Part shown: one piece after another, positions 9,160 through 16,679 of the stretch
Layout: every line of letters begins with the position of its first letter
Numbering within the stretch: the stretch's first letter is position 1
Assembly: GCA_011390885.1 (NCBI GenBank)
Contig: JAABRO010000005.1
Coordinates: forward strand, 1-64,000
Reading direction: 5' to 3'
DNA from: Gemmatimonas sp.
GTDB lineage: Bacteria; Gemmatimonadota; Gemmatimonadetes; Gemmatimonadales; Gemmatimonadaceae
DNA: 64,000 nucleotides
Translations under genes and position numbers: made by a program
The notes under the pieces: model-generated
Databases searched by the model: none
Seen by the model: only the letters and a program-made list of their open reading frames with translations
What the model was told of the DNA's origin: nothing

Positions 9160-10263
9160 CTACGGCCGCTCGCTCCAGCCATGCCACCCGACCGGCTCCG
9201 GATCCCCGGCCGCCGCGAGGGCGCGCCGGATGGCACACTGGCTGGCCTGAATGCGCGGCTGGTCCAGCTCGGAACCGCGCGCCCGCTCGTCGCGCACGAC
9301 GAGTGCCCCCGTGACCTGCGCCGCCTGCACGTGAACGCGTCCGCGCACGAGCAGCAGGCCGTGAAACGCGACACTCGCGTCGAGGTGCAGGTCACCGTCG
9401 ACGAGCAGCACACCCTGCACCGGTCCGACGCCGGTCAGGCGCAGTGAACCGGTGTGCGTCGCGTGCAGCACAGGCCACGCGCGCGTGCATGCTGGATCGG
9501 CCGGCGAACCGCGCCGGCCCTCGCCAAGCCAGCGCGGGCACGACAGCGTCGACGGTGACGCCAGTACGAGCACGCTGTCCGCCGTGCTGACCGTGGCCAC
9601 CCGCACCAGCGCCGTGTACGCCGAGTCGAACGTCAGCTCGAGGTCACGTGCCTGCGACGCACTGAGCATGAGAGCCGCGCCGGCGAAGCCGCTCACGACG
9701 GCACCCGGCGCAACCGTCGCCGATCGCGACACCAGCGCCGCGAGGGGCTGCACGCGATGATCCATGGCGCACTCGTCGGCCCACCCGGCCGGCACCGCGT
9801 CGGCCCCGAGCACCTCCGTCCCGTCGCGCAGCTGCACCGCCCCGAGCACGGTCACGGCCGCGGCGACGGGCGGGAGCGGCCACGCGAGGCGCGCCGTGCG
9901 ACCCACAACGCGACGCGCGCGTCGGAGTCCGCCATCCTGCACCTCGGCCCATGCCTCGAGCGCGAACTGACGCGCCGACAGACGCGTGCGGTGCACGCCA
10001 GTGCGCACCTCGCCGTCATCCGCGATGGAGAGCGTGTCGCTCTCACCGGGACGCAGCGCCGCGGCGGCGCTCCGGTCCCATGACGCAAGCGCGCGCAGCA
10101 GCACCGCGTCGGCCACATGTCCGGCTCGCTCGCCCTGCCACCCAAGCCGCGACGTGCGCAGCGCCTGCTGCACGGCGTCGGCGAAGGTGAGCGCAACGAA
10201 GAGCAGCGCCGCCATGAGCACCACCACGGGTACGAGCGCGAGTCCACGGCGAGGGCGCGTCAC
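9160..10263 (-). CDS. PilX-like minor pilin component
   Basis: The 367-residue product starts MTRPRRG followed by a 20-residue hydrophobic helix (LALVPVVVLMAALLFVALTF). This is the layout of PilX-type prepilins, with cleavage expected after Gly7. Position +5 of the mature chain is Pro instead of Glu, as seen in some PilX/GspK proteins. The rest looks extracellular and beta-rich, with three or more Cys (DECAMDH, STLSCPRW, DPACTRAW) that could form disulfides. It starts with GTG one base after the stop of the preceding pilin gene. It is the last gene of the minor-pilin operon, followed by pilM. The family name is inferred mainly from context. Confidence 0.68.
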   Translation of the reverse strand: MTRPRRGLALVPVVVLMAALLFVALTFADAVQQALRTSRLGWQGERAGHVADAVLLRALASWDRSAAAALRPGESDTLSIADDGEVRTGVHRTRLSARQFALEAWAEVQDGGLRRARRVVGRTARLAWPLPPVAAAVTVLGAVQLRDGTEVLGADAVPAGWADECAMDHRVQPLAALVSRSATVAPGAVVSGFAGAALMLSASQARDLELTFDSAYTALVRVATVSTADSVLVLASPSTLSCPRWLGEGRRGSPADPACTRAWPVLHATHTGSLRLTGVGPVQGVLLVDGDLHLDASVAFHGLLLVRGRVHVQAAQVTGALVVRDERARGSELDQPRIQASQCAIRRALAAAGDPEPVGWHGWSERP

Positions 10264-10264
10264 G

Positions 10265-11155
10265 TCAGCGCCCTCCCCGCAAGGCGAGCCGGACCACGAG
10301 CGAATCGTCGCGCACGATCGCCGCAGCAGCGCGTCGTGCCGCGCGTCGTGCCGCGCGCCGTGGCGCGCGCAGCGTCACCACCAGCATCCGTGCATCGGAG
10401 CGCGCGGGGCTCGCAGGCGTGCCATCGGCTCGCAGCACGCGCAGCACGAAGCCGCCATTGACCGGCGCATCGAGGGGCCCGGCCACCGGCTGCACCGTCG
10501 TCCACGCCGAGCCATTCCAGTCGCGCCGTCCGAGGTAGTGCGCACCGTCGCCCGCACGGTAGATCCGCCACTCGACGCGGCGACGGACCACCACGAGGCT
10601 TGCCGGCTCGGGCGGCAGCACTGGCGGCGCCATCAGGCGCAGGCGCCACGGCGATGCCGCGCCACGCAGCGGTGAACCAGCACACGCCGCGGCGGCGCGC
10701 TCGACCCCACCGACGACGGCCAGCGAGAGGCTGCTGTCGAGGATCGGTGCATCGACTCCCTGCACGGCGGTATCGGGTGCGCTCCACGCCAGCTGGTCAC
10801 CGACGCTCGGCTCGGCGACGATCATCGCGCGCGACGCGCGCCCGGGATCGCCGACGGCCACATCGACCACATCGCCGGCCGGCACGCCGCAGACATAGCC
10901 GACGAGCACGGGCACATGCGCCACCACACCGCTGTCCGACCAGGCCTCCAGGTCGCGCGCCGCGAGCGGGCGCAGATCGGCGGCGAACGCGAGCGCAGCG
11001 TGCTCGAGCTCGCGGGCAACCGCAAGCCGCGACTCCTGCAGGCCGGCCACGCGCAGCTGCGCCGTGAACAGCTGCACCGCGAGCGCGCCCACGAGCAGCA
11101 CGAGCGGAATGGCCACGACCAGCTCCAGCAGCGCGGCCCCACGATGCGCCCTCAT
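10265..11155 (-). CDS. Prepilin-like minor pilin (PilW-type)
   Basis: The 296-residue product begins MRAHRGAALLELVVAIPLVLL. Prepilin peptidase would cut after Gly6, giving mature AALLE with Glu at +5, then a hydrophobic helix, as in PilW-type minor pilins. The start at 11155 overlaps the upstream stop as ATGA; an ATG nine bases earlier is also in frame. The C-terminal end contains a low-complexity Arg/Ala stretch (RAPRRAARRAARRAAAA) encoded by near-repeats of 12 bp (about 10325-10370). It sits between two other pilin-like genes. Confidence 0.75.
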   Translation of the reverse strand: MRAHRGAALLELVVAIPLVLLVGALAVQLFTAQLRVAGLQESRLAVARELEHAALAFAADLRPLAARDLEAWSDSGVVAHVPVLVGYVCGVPAGDVVDVAVGDPGRASRAMIVAEPSVGDQLAWSAPDTAVQGVDAPILDSSLSLAVVGGVERAAAACAGSPLRGAASPWRLRLMAPPVLPPEPASLVVVRRRVEWRIYRAGDGAHYLGRRDWNGSAWTTVQPVAGPLDAPVNGGFVLRVLRADGTPASPARSDARMLVVTLRAPRRAARRAARRAAAAIVRDDSLVVRLALRGGR

Positions 11156-11562
11156 CGGCACCATCCCGCGGCCAGCGCGGCAAGCGCGCGCGGCGGCACC
11201 CCGGCTCCGGGGTGTGCCGCCGCGGTTGCCGTGAGCGCGACCGTGACGAGCGGCGCCTCGACGGAGGCGGACCAGGCGACCGTGCTGTGCGCAAGACGCC
11301 CCGTGCCCGCGGACGTCGCGCAGGGCGCCGCCTGCACGTCCTCCGCCACATTGCGCAGCAGGGCGCGGCTCTCGGAGACGAAGGCGATGCGCGACGTGGC
11401 CACCACCGAGCTGCGGACGAGCGTGAGGGTGGCGCCCGCGCTGACGGCGAGTACGGCGAGGGCGACGAGTACATCGATGAGGGCGCGCCCTGCTCGACAG
11501 CCTGCGCGCGCGTGGCGCAGCCGGCGGGAGCGGACGGGGATGACGGCGTGGTCGGTGAGCAT
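11152..11562 (-). CDS. Prepilin-like minor pilin (PilV/GspI-type)
   Basis: The 136-residue product has a basic leader of about 25 residues, then GRALIDVLVALAVLAVSAG. It resembles a class III-type prepilin signal, with cleavage after Gly25 and Asp rather than Glu at +5. The remainder is short and has two Cys (APCATS, AGWCR). The start is uncertain: the ATG at 11562 is used here, while a TTG at 11589 lies 9 bp after the kinase stop and is also possible. It overlaps the next gene by ATGA, so both are probably translated together as minor pilins. Confidence 0.68.
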   Translation of the reverse strand: MLTDHAVIPVRSRRLRHARAGCRAGRALIDVLVALAVLAVSAGATLTLVRSSVVATSRIAFVSESRALLRNVAEDVQAAPCATSAGTGRLAHSTVAWSASVEAPLVTVALTATAAAHPGAGVPPRALAALAAGWCR

Positions 11563-11598
11563 GGCGCAACATGGCGCGAGCCCGAGCAACCCCCGTCA

Positions 11599-12558
11599 TC
11601 AATTCACTGCGGCCTGCACCTCCGTTGCGCCAAGCAGCGGCAGCAGCAGCACGAACGCGGCCCCACCTTCGCGCGCCCGTTGCACCCAGATCGTACCGCC
11701 CAGTCCCTCCACGGTCTGCGCGACGATCGCGAGTCCAAGTCCGGTGCCTCGCCCGGCGGGCTTCGTGCTGTAGAACGGCTCGAACACCAGCTCCGCGTCC
11801 GACTCGGGGACGCCCGGGCCGGAATCCGCGACGACGACCTGCAGCACCGCCTCGGGGCGATTCCGGCGGGACAGCCAGACAAGTGCCCGCTGGCTCGGCG
11901 CGTGCCGGAACCGCTCCTCGGCGGGATCGTCGTGCCGCCTCGACGTGGCGGCGAGCAGCGACTCCGCCGACACGACGCGGGATCGCAGCATGAGCCGGCC
12001 CGCGCCGTGCATGGCATCCACCGCGTTCAGCAGCAGGTTCACGAAGGCCTGCTCGAGATCGTGCCGCTCGGCACGAATGGCCGCCTCCCGCTGCTCCACA
12101 TCCCACGTGACCTCCACACGGCGCAGCAGCCCCTGATCGCGGACCAGTCGCACCACGTCGTTGAGCACGACATCGACGCGCACGGCCCCTGGCGTCGCGC
12201 GCCGCGGACGCGCGAAGTCGAGCAGGCCGCCCACGATGCGCTCGATGCGCTCGACCTCCCGGTCGAGCGCGTCGAGGGCCGTGTCGACACCGTCGCTGCC
12301 ACCCGCGCGAAGGCGCACGACGTGGGAGTAGCCGGCGATGGCGGCGAGCGGATTGCCCACTTCGTGGGCGATTCCGGCCGCGAGACGCCCGGTGCTGGCG
12401 AGCCGATCCGCTCGCGCCAGCGTCTCGGTGGCGGCCGCGATCGCCGCATCGGCACGGCTCCGCTCGCGCCGAACCACGGCGCGCAGGGCGAGCGCCCCCA
12501 CGGCAAGGGCCGCGAGGAGGAGCAGGCCGATCAGGGCGAGGACGAGCGGGAGGGGCAC
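11599..12558 (-). CDS. Small membrane histidine kinase in the minor-pilin operon
   Basis: The product is about 319 residues: one membrane helix at the N-terminus (VLALIGLLLLAALAVGALAL), an H-box AAGIAHEVGNPLAAI (His65) and a C-terminal ATPase domain. That domain has an N-box (VNLLLNAVDAM), a G1 box (DSGPGVPESDAELVFEPFYSTKP) and a G2 box (RGTGLGLAIV). No sensor or PAS domain is present. The start is a GTG (VPLPLVLAL) at 12558. The longest reading would use a TTG at 12618, which lies in the T-run of the pilA terminator. It has no adjacent response regulator of its own; PilR, encoded 900 bp upstream, is a candidate partner. The role in pilus control is inferred. Confidence 0.82.
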   Translation of the reverse strand: MPLPLVLALIGLLLLAALAVGALALRAVVRRERSRADAAIAAATETLARADRLASTGRLAAGIAHEVGNPLAAIAGYSHVVRLRAGGSDGVDTALDALDREVERIERIVGGLLDFARPRRATPGAVRVDVVLNDVVRLVRDQGLLRRVEVTWDVEQREAAIRAERHDLEQAFVNLLLNAVDAMHGAGRLMLRSRVVSAESLLAATSRRHDDPAEERFRHAPSQRALVWLSRRNRPEAVLQVVVADSGPGVPESDAELVFEPFYSTKPAGRGTGLGLAIVAQTVEGLGGTIWVQRAREGGAAFVLLLPLLGATEVQAAVN

Positions 12559-12616
12559 GGAGCGGAAACTGGGCGACGTGCCGCACCGTGGCCAGCGGTG
12601 GACCTCCCCCGAACGC

Positions 12617-12645
12617 AAAAAGGGGCCGGGCTTTCGCCCGACCCC
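12617..12645 (-). terminator. Intrinsic terminator of pilA
   Basis: Read on the minus strand: GGGGTCGGGC, a GAAA tetraloop, GCCCGGCCCC, then TTTTT. The ten-pair stem has one G-U wobble. It begins 36 bases after the pilA stop codon. It should end most pilA transcripts, so the kinase and minor-pilin genes beyond it depend on read-through or on their own promoter. Confidence 0.9.
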
Positions 12646-12681
12646 CTCTTGCCCCGGTCCAATGGACCGGCAGGGCCGTGA

Positions 12682-13065
12682 TTACGGCGTGGTGCAGATC
12701 GGCTCACCCTCGACCTCGACGCCGTCGGCGTTCGCGACCGCCTCGTCGCCGACACCGATCTCGCACGTCACTCCCGTCGCGTCGTGCTCGGCCGAAGCGG
12801 TCCAGCCCGTCGCGGTGCCCGACTGCGTGAGGCGGACGCCCGACGAGCCCTGCGGGTTGGCCTCGATGTTCGCATACGTGTTGTCATCGGAGAACTGCGC
12901 CTCGTTGGCCGAAACCAGGTTCTTCAGGTCCGACTTCATGGCCGTGATGTACGCCTTCTCCTTCGTGTTCGCGAACTTCGGGATCGCGATCGCGGCCAGA
13001 ATGCCGATGATCACAACGACGATCAGGAGTTCGATGAGGGTAAAGCCTTTGCGGGTCCGGGGCAT
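12682..13065 (-). CDS. pilA: Major type IV pilin
   Basis: Structural subunit of the pilus. The start at 13065 gives a short leader, MPRTRKG, cut by prepilin peptidase before FTLIELLIVVVIIGILAAIA; Glu12 is the +5 Glu of the mature pilin. The 127-residue precursor has a small head with two Cys (Cys101 and Cys124) placed to close a C-terminal disulfide loop. GGAGA lies about 10 bases before the start. It is monocistronic by layout: a strong terminator follows and a sigma-54-type promoter precedes it. pilS and pilR lie upstream on the same strand. Confidence 0.95.
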   Translation of the reverse strand: MPRTRKGFTLIELLIVVVIIGILAAIAIPKFANTKEKAYITAMKSDLKNLVSANEAQFSDDNTYANIEANPQGSSGVRLTQSGTATGWTASAEHDATGVTCEIGVGDEAVANADGVEVEGEPICTTP

Positions 13066-13138
13066 GTTCCTATCTCCGTGAGGTGAGAGTTGGATCGACG
13101 CAGTCTCATCCGAGTCCTGCGCGACACCATCACCTAGG

Positions 13139-13153
13139 GCAATGCGCGGGCCA
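13139..13153 (-). promoter_or_regulatory. Sigma-54 (-24/-12) promoter of pilA
   Basis: On the minus strand the 15-mer is TGGCCCGCGCATTGC. The RpoN consensus is TGGCACG-N4-TTGC, so only one position (A to C) differs, and the invariant GG and GC are in exact register. It predicts a transcript start near 13127 and a leader of about 62 bases to the pilA ATG. The adjacent pilR encodes a sigma-54 activator, as in known PilS/PilR-controlled pilin genes. Confidence 0.82.
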
Positions 13154-13175
13154 CTCGGAATGACACAAGCAAACA

Positions 13176-13190
13176 CGTTGCACCGCAACG
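13176..13190. promoter_or_regulatory. Inverted repeat upstream of the pilA promoter (proximal)
   Basis: CGTTGC-ACC-GCAACG, a perfect 6+3+6 dyad centred about 56 bp upstream of the predicted pilA transcript start. Spacing and the TTGC core are like those of the distal dyad at 13251-13265. It could be a weaker activator site. Confidence 0.5.
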
Positions 13191-13250
13191 ACTTGCATCA
13201 TTCCACCGCAGCCCGCACCACGACCATGCACGCTGCGTTTCGCAAGCTCC

Positions 13251-13265
13251 CTTGCAGCGTGCAAG
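13251..13265. promoter_or_regulatory. Inverted repeat upstream of the pilA promoter (distal, probable enhancer)
   Basis: CTTGCA-GCG-TGCAAG, a perfect 6+3+6 dyad about 131 bp upstream of the predicted pilA start, a usual distance for enhancer-binding proteins. The same arms recur at 16627-16641 in front of pilS. Probable PilR site; this is inference. Confidence 0.62.
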
Positions 13266-13312
13266 ACCTCCGTCGTTCCGACGCATCGGCGTGGCAGGCC
13301 CGGGATGTGACA

Positions 13313-13340
13313 GAGGCGCGCGTCGTGTGACGCGCGCCTC
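13313..13340 (-). terminator. Hairpin after pilR
   Basis: GAGGCGCGCGTC, a GTGT loop and GACGCGCGCCTC form a perfect 12-bp stem, beginning 77 bases after the pilR stop on the minus strand. No T-run follows. It would separate the pilSR transcript from the pilA enhancer region. Confidence 0.55.
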
Positions 13341-13417
13341 TTCGCAATCCTTCGCCGTGCCTGCGACGGCCCGTGCCCGCCGGACAATGCGCCCCGCTCG
13401 GCGCTTCGATCCGGCCG

Positions 13418-14797
13418 TCAGGCCGCGTCCTCACCGTACCGCGCCAGCTTGCGATACAGCGTGCTCGGGTCGATGCCGAGCACTTCCGCGGTGCGGCTCT
13501 TGTTGCCGCTCTCATTGTGCAGCACCCACGAGATGTACGCCCGCTCGATCGCCTCGAGCGTGGGCGTGGTCGGGGTGCGCTCCGCCACCAATGGCTCCGC
13601 CTTTCGTTCGATCACGCGAGCGGGCAGCGCGCTCACCTCGATCGAGCCGCCCGGCGACAGGATGACCGCGCGCTCCAGTGCGTTCTCCAGCTCGCGCACG
13701 TTGCCGGGCCAGGCGTACGACTGCATGGCGTCCTTTGCCGACTCGGTGAGCTGCTTGGGCGACTCTCCGCGCTGCTGTGCGACGCGCGACAGGAAGTGCT
13801 CGGCCAGCAACGGAATGTCGTCCACCCGCTGACGCAGCGGCGGCAGGTGCAGCGCGATCACGTTCAGGCGGTAGTACAGGTCGCCGCGGAAGCTGCCACG
13901 CTTGATCTCCTCCTCGAGGTCGCGGTTGGTGGCGGCCACCACGCGCGCGTTGATCGGCACCGCCTCGGTCGCACCCACCGGGATCACCTCACGCTGCTGC
14001 AGCACGCGCAGCAGCTTCACCTGCGTGGCGGCCGTGGTCTCGCCGATTTCGTCGAGAAAGAACGTGCCCCCCGACGCAGCGGCAAAGAGTCCCGTCTTGT
14101 CCTTCACGGCACCGGTGAAGGAGCCCTTCACGTGGCCGAACAGTTCGCTCTCCAGCAGGGACTCCGGCAGCGCGCCGCAGTTGATCGACATGAACGGCTG
14201 CTCGTGACGGCCGCTCAGCTCATGGATGTACCGCGAGATCACTTCCTTGCCGGTCCCCGATTCGCCGGTGATGAGCACCGTGCTGTCGGTCGGCGCCACC
14301 ATCTCGGCCATGCGCAACGCCTCCTGCCACGCGCGGCTCTTCCCGATGGCGGACACGCCCGTGACCCGATCGCGGCGGCGGATCTCCTGCTTGAGCACCG
14401 TGTTCTCCACGCGCAGCCGGCGATGCTCCACCGCGCGGCGCAGGATCGCCAGCAGTTCGTCGTTGCGAAACGGCTTCTGGATGTAGTAGAACGCGCCCTC
14501 GTTCACCGCCTGCATGGCCGACTGCAGCGATGCCTGCGCTGTCATGAGGATGACGGGACACGACGGATAGCGCTCGCGCACCGCCGCAAGTACCTGCACG
14601 CCGGTCACGTCGGGCATGCGAATGTCGGTGAGCACGACATCCGGCTCACCATCGTCGAGTCGATCGAGACCGGCACGCCCGCCGAGCGCGACGGTTGGGT
14701 GGAATCCCTCACCCTTGAGCAGGATGCGCAGGCTCTCGAGAATGCCGGTCTCGTCGTCGACGAGGAGCACGCGGGGGGCGGCAGCGGTGGTGGTCAC
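13418..14797 (-). CDS. pilR: Sigma-54-dependent response regulator, PilR-type
   Basis: NtrC-family activator of 459 residues. The receiver domain comes first, with acidic pair DDE (14-16), phosphorylation site Asp58 in VVLTDIRMPD and Lys108 in QKPF. The AAA+ domain has Walker A GESGTGKE (178-185), the sigma-54 contact loop as GSFTGA (225-230, Ser for the usual Ala) and Walker B FFLDEIG. A C-terminal Fis helix-turn-helix (SRTAEVLGIDPSTLYRKLARYG) ends it. GTG at 14797 is chosen as start because the receiver begins at once; the open frame further upstream overlaps pilS. It follows pilS by 37 bp, and pilA with a -24/-12 promoter lies downstream. PilR is preferred over other NtrC-like names by context. 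Confidence 0.9.
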   Translation of the reverse strand: MTTTAAAPRVLLVDDETGILESLRILLKGEGFHPTVALGGRAGLDRLDDGEPDVVLTDIRMPDVTGVQVLAAVRERYPSCPVILMTAQASLQSAMQAVNEGAFYYIQKPFRNDELLAILRRAVEHRRLRVENTVLKQEIRRRDRVTGVSAIGKSRAWQEALRMAEMVAPTDSTVLITGESGTGKEVISRYIHELSGRHEQPFMSINCGALPESLLESELFGHVKGSFTGAVKDKTGLFAAASGGTFFLDEIGETTAATQVKLLRVLQQREVIPVGATEAVPINARVVAATNRDLEEEIKRGSFRGDLYYRLNVIALHLPPLRQRVDDIPLLAEHFLSRVAQQRGESPKQLTESAKDAMQSYAWPGNVRELENALERAVILSPGGSIEVSALPARVIERKAEPLVAERTPTTPTLEAIERAYISWVLHNESGNKSRTAEVLGIDPSTLYRKLARYGEDAA

Positions 14798-14834
14798 GAG
14801 CGGGATAGGGGCAGGAGAGAAAGGAGGTGGCCGA

Positions 14835-16532
14835 TCACGCGGCCGCCGACAGAACGGGAGCAACCGCTGGCGCCGTGGCGTCGCCCGGCTGCGACCGAGG
14901 AATGAGCAGGGTGAAGCGGGTACCACGCGGTAGCGCATCCACGAGCACGACGCCGCGATGCGCCTCGGCCGCGCGATGCACGATGGCGAGGCCGAGCCCG
15001 CTGCCACCGGGCTTGTCCGTCACGAATGGCTCGAAGAGGCGGTCGCGCACGGCCGACGCGATGCCGGGGCCGTCGTCGGCCACATGCACGGCCACGGCAT
15101 CGCCGTCGAGCGCGCTGTCCCGGGCCGCCGCCACCGTCACGCGCACCGTGCCGGACGCGCCCACCGCCTGCACGGCGTTGAGCACCAGGTTGAACACGGC
15201 GCGGTGCAGCAGGTCGTCGTCACCGGCCACCTCGCAGGCGTCGTCGGTCGCCTCGAGGGAGACGGTGACCCCAGCGTGCCGATCGGGGTGCTGGGTCACG
15301 AGCGCGACCGCCGAGCGGGCCACGGCCGCGACGTTGACGGGCGTGAGCTGGGCTGCCCGCGTGCGCGCGAAGTCGAGGAACTCGGAGAGGAGTCGGCTCA
15401 GGCGATCGGCCTCGCGCACGGTCAGTGCGAAGAGGGCGGTCTCGTCCTCGTCGCCGTCGGCGCGGCGCGCGTGCCGGCGCGCGAGCTGCTCGGTGGCGCT
15501 ACGAATGGAGGCGAGCGGGTTCTTGATCTCGTGGGCGAGCGAGGCGCTCAGCTCGGCTACCGCCTGCAGGCGCTCCGTGCGCACGTGCAGGGCCTGCAGC
15601 CGCTTGCTGTCGGAGATGTCCTGGAAGATGGCCGTGGCGGTGCGCCCCGCCCCGTCGCGATCGGCGAAGGTGGTGGTCACCCCCACCTGCACCGTGCGCC
15701 CGTCGCGGTGGATCACGCCTTCGGCGCGGCTGCGGCGCTCACCGTCGCGAGCTGTGCGCTCGAGCACCTCCGCCAGCGGCGGGGCCACCCGGGCAAGCGT
15801 GCCGAGCACCGGCCGCCCCACCAGCTCGCGCAGGCGTACGCCGAGCAAGTCGCTCGCCGCCGGGTTGGCGTACAGGAGGTGGCCGGTCGCGTCCACGGTG
15901 ATGATGCCGCTCTGGATGCTGCGGAGGATGTCCGCCGCCTCGAGCTGCACCTTCACGAGCTGCGCCGCGAGGGCGTCCCGACCGGCACCGGCCTCGCGCA
16001 GGCGCGCCGCGATCACGCCGCTCCCCAGCGACACCACCGCGAAGACGGCCAGCTGCACCCAGATGGCGAGCTGGGGCGCGGCCATGCGGAACCACAGCAC
16101 GTCGGCGGCGTAGAGCGCGCTGGCGGCGACGGCCACCAGCAGGCCATCCCGGAAGGGGAGCAGCAGCGCCGCGACGGCGATCACGAGGATATAGAGGGCG
16201 GCGAACTGGGAGCTCCAGCCGCCAGTCACGTGCACCACGGCCGTGACCAGCAGGAGATCCACGCCGCACTGGACGAGCACGAAACCGCGACCGGTCGGGC
16301 GGCGGTATATTTCGCGATACATCGCGGACGCCACCGTCGCGAGCACCGAGCCGGCGAACGCCAGGGTGGCCACGAGCGTATCTACCGGACGCGCCCGCTC
16401 CCAGACGAACACCGCCGCGACGAGGATCGCCACCCCCATGGCGACGCGCCCGACCCAGACCCAGCGCAGCACCTGGGTGGGGTCGAGCATTCGGCGAACC
16501 GCCAGTTCGGGATAGCTTGGGGTGTAGCGCAT
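14835..16532 (-). CDS. pilS: Membrane sensor histidine kinase, PilS-type
   Basis: Partner of the adjacent response regulator. The 565-residue protein has about six membrane helices in the first 200 residues, as in PilS. A PAS domain follows (about 215-320, SIQSGIITVDATGHLLYANPAA), then an H-box SASLAHEIKNPLASI. The ATPase domain has N-box FNLVLNAVQAV, G1 box VADDGPGIASAVRDRLFEPF and G2 box GGSGLGLAIVHRA. ATG 16532 (MRYTPSYPELAVRR) is the most plausible start; a longer reading to 16640 would run through the operator-like repeats. In known systems PilS senses unassembled pilin in the inner membrane and controls PilR; the same role is inferred here. Confidence 0.9.
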   Translation of the reverse strand: MRYTPSYPELAVRRMLDPTQVLRWVWVGRVAMGVAILVAAVFVWERARPVDTLVATLAFAGSVLATVASAMYREIYRRPTGRGFVLVQCGVDLLLVTAVVHVTGGWSSQFAALYILVIAVAALLLPFRDGLLVAVAASALYAADVLWFRMAAPQLAIWVQLAVFAVVSLGSGVIAARLREAGAGRDALAAQLVKVQLEAADILRSIQSGIITVDATGHLLYANPAASDLLGVRLRELVGRPVLGTLARVAPPLAEVLERTARDGERRSRAEGVIHRDGRTVQVGVTTTFADRDGAGRTATAIFQDISDSKRLQALHVRTERLQAVAELSASLAHEIKNPLASIRSATEQLARRHARRADGDEDETALFALTVREADRLSRLLSEFLDFARTRAAQLTPVNVAAVARSAVALVTQHPDRHAGVTVSLEATDDACEVAGDDDLLHRAVFNLVLNAVQAVGASGTVRVTVAAARDSALDGDAVAVHVADDGPGIASAVRDRLFEPFVTDKPGGSGLGLAIVHRAAEAHRGVVLVDALPRGTRFTLLIPRSQPGDATAPAVAPVLSAAA

Positions 16533-16604
16533 TCGAGGGTCTGAGGCGTTTGCCGCGTCGAGGGCCCCGACATCCAGGCCGGGTTCACCTGTGGCAACCT
16601 GCGA

Positions 16605-16641
16605 GACTCTCGGAATCCGGGAGAGTCTTGCAGAATGCAAG
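16605..16641. promoter_or_regulatory. Two adjacent inverted repeats before pilS and the CorC-like gene
   Basis: GACTCTC (16605-16611) and GAGAGTC (16621-16627) form one dyad. It touches a second, CTTGCA-GAA-TGCAAG (16627-16641), whose arms equal those of the pilA enhancer dyad at 13251-13265. They lie in the 147-bp divergent gap between pilS and the + strand gene at 16680. They could be operators for autoregulation of pilSR; no -24/-12 element was seen beside them. Confidence 0.55.
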
Positions 16642-16679
16642 AGGTGGACGACTCACCGGCTCGCCCGTTTCCACCATCC

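Larger units (their letters stand above)
13066..13417. other. Regulatory region between pilR and pilA
   Basis: This is the only gene-free stretch over 300 bp. Going from pilA upstream it holds a Shine-Dalgarno sequence (near 13075), about 60 bp of untranslated leader, and a -24/-12 promoter (13139-13153). Two 6+3+6 inverted repeats follow (13176-13190 and 13251-13265), then a 12-bp perfect hairpin (13313-13340) after the pilR stop. The layout is that of an enhancer-dependent promoter. Confidence 0.8.

Noticed and set aside
10320-10375. 12-bp near-repeats (GCGTCGTGCCGC-like) as possible recombination or CRISPR-like units
   Set aside because: Only three imperfect copies, inside a coding region, encoding an Arg/Ala-rich tail.
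13373-14905. A 510-codon open frame on the + strand over pilR
   Set aside because: Antisense shadow of a gene with clear receiver, AAA+ and Fis motifs; no recognisable domains in its own translation.
16560-16620. A sigma-54 promoter for pilS near TGGCAACCTGCGAGA
   Set aside because: The TTGC half is missing and the fragment is on the wrong strand for pilS.
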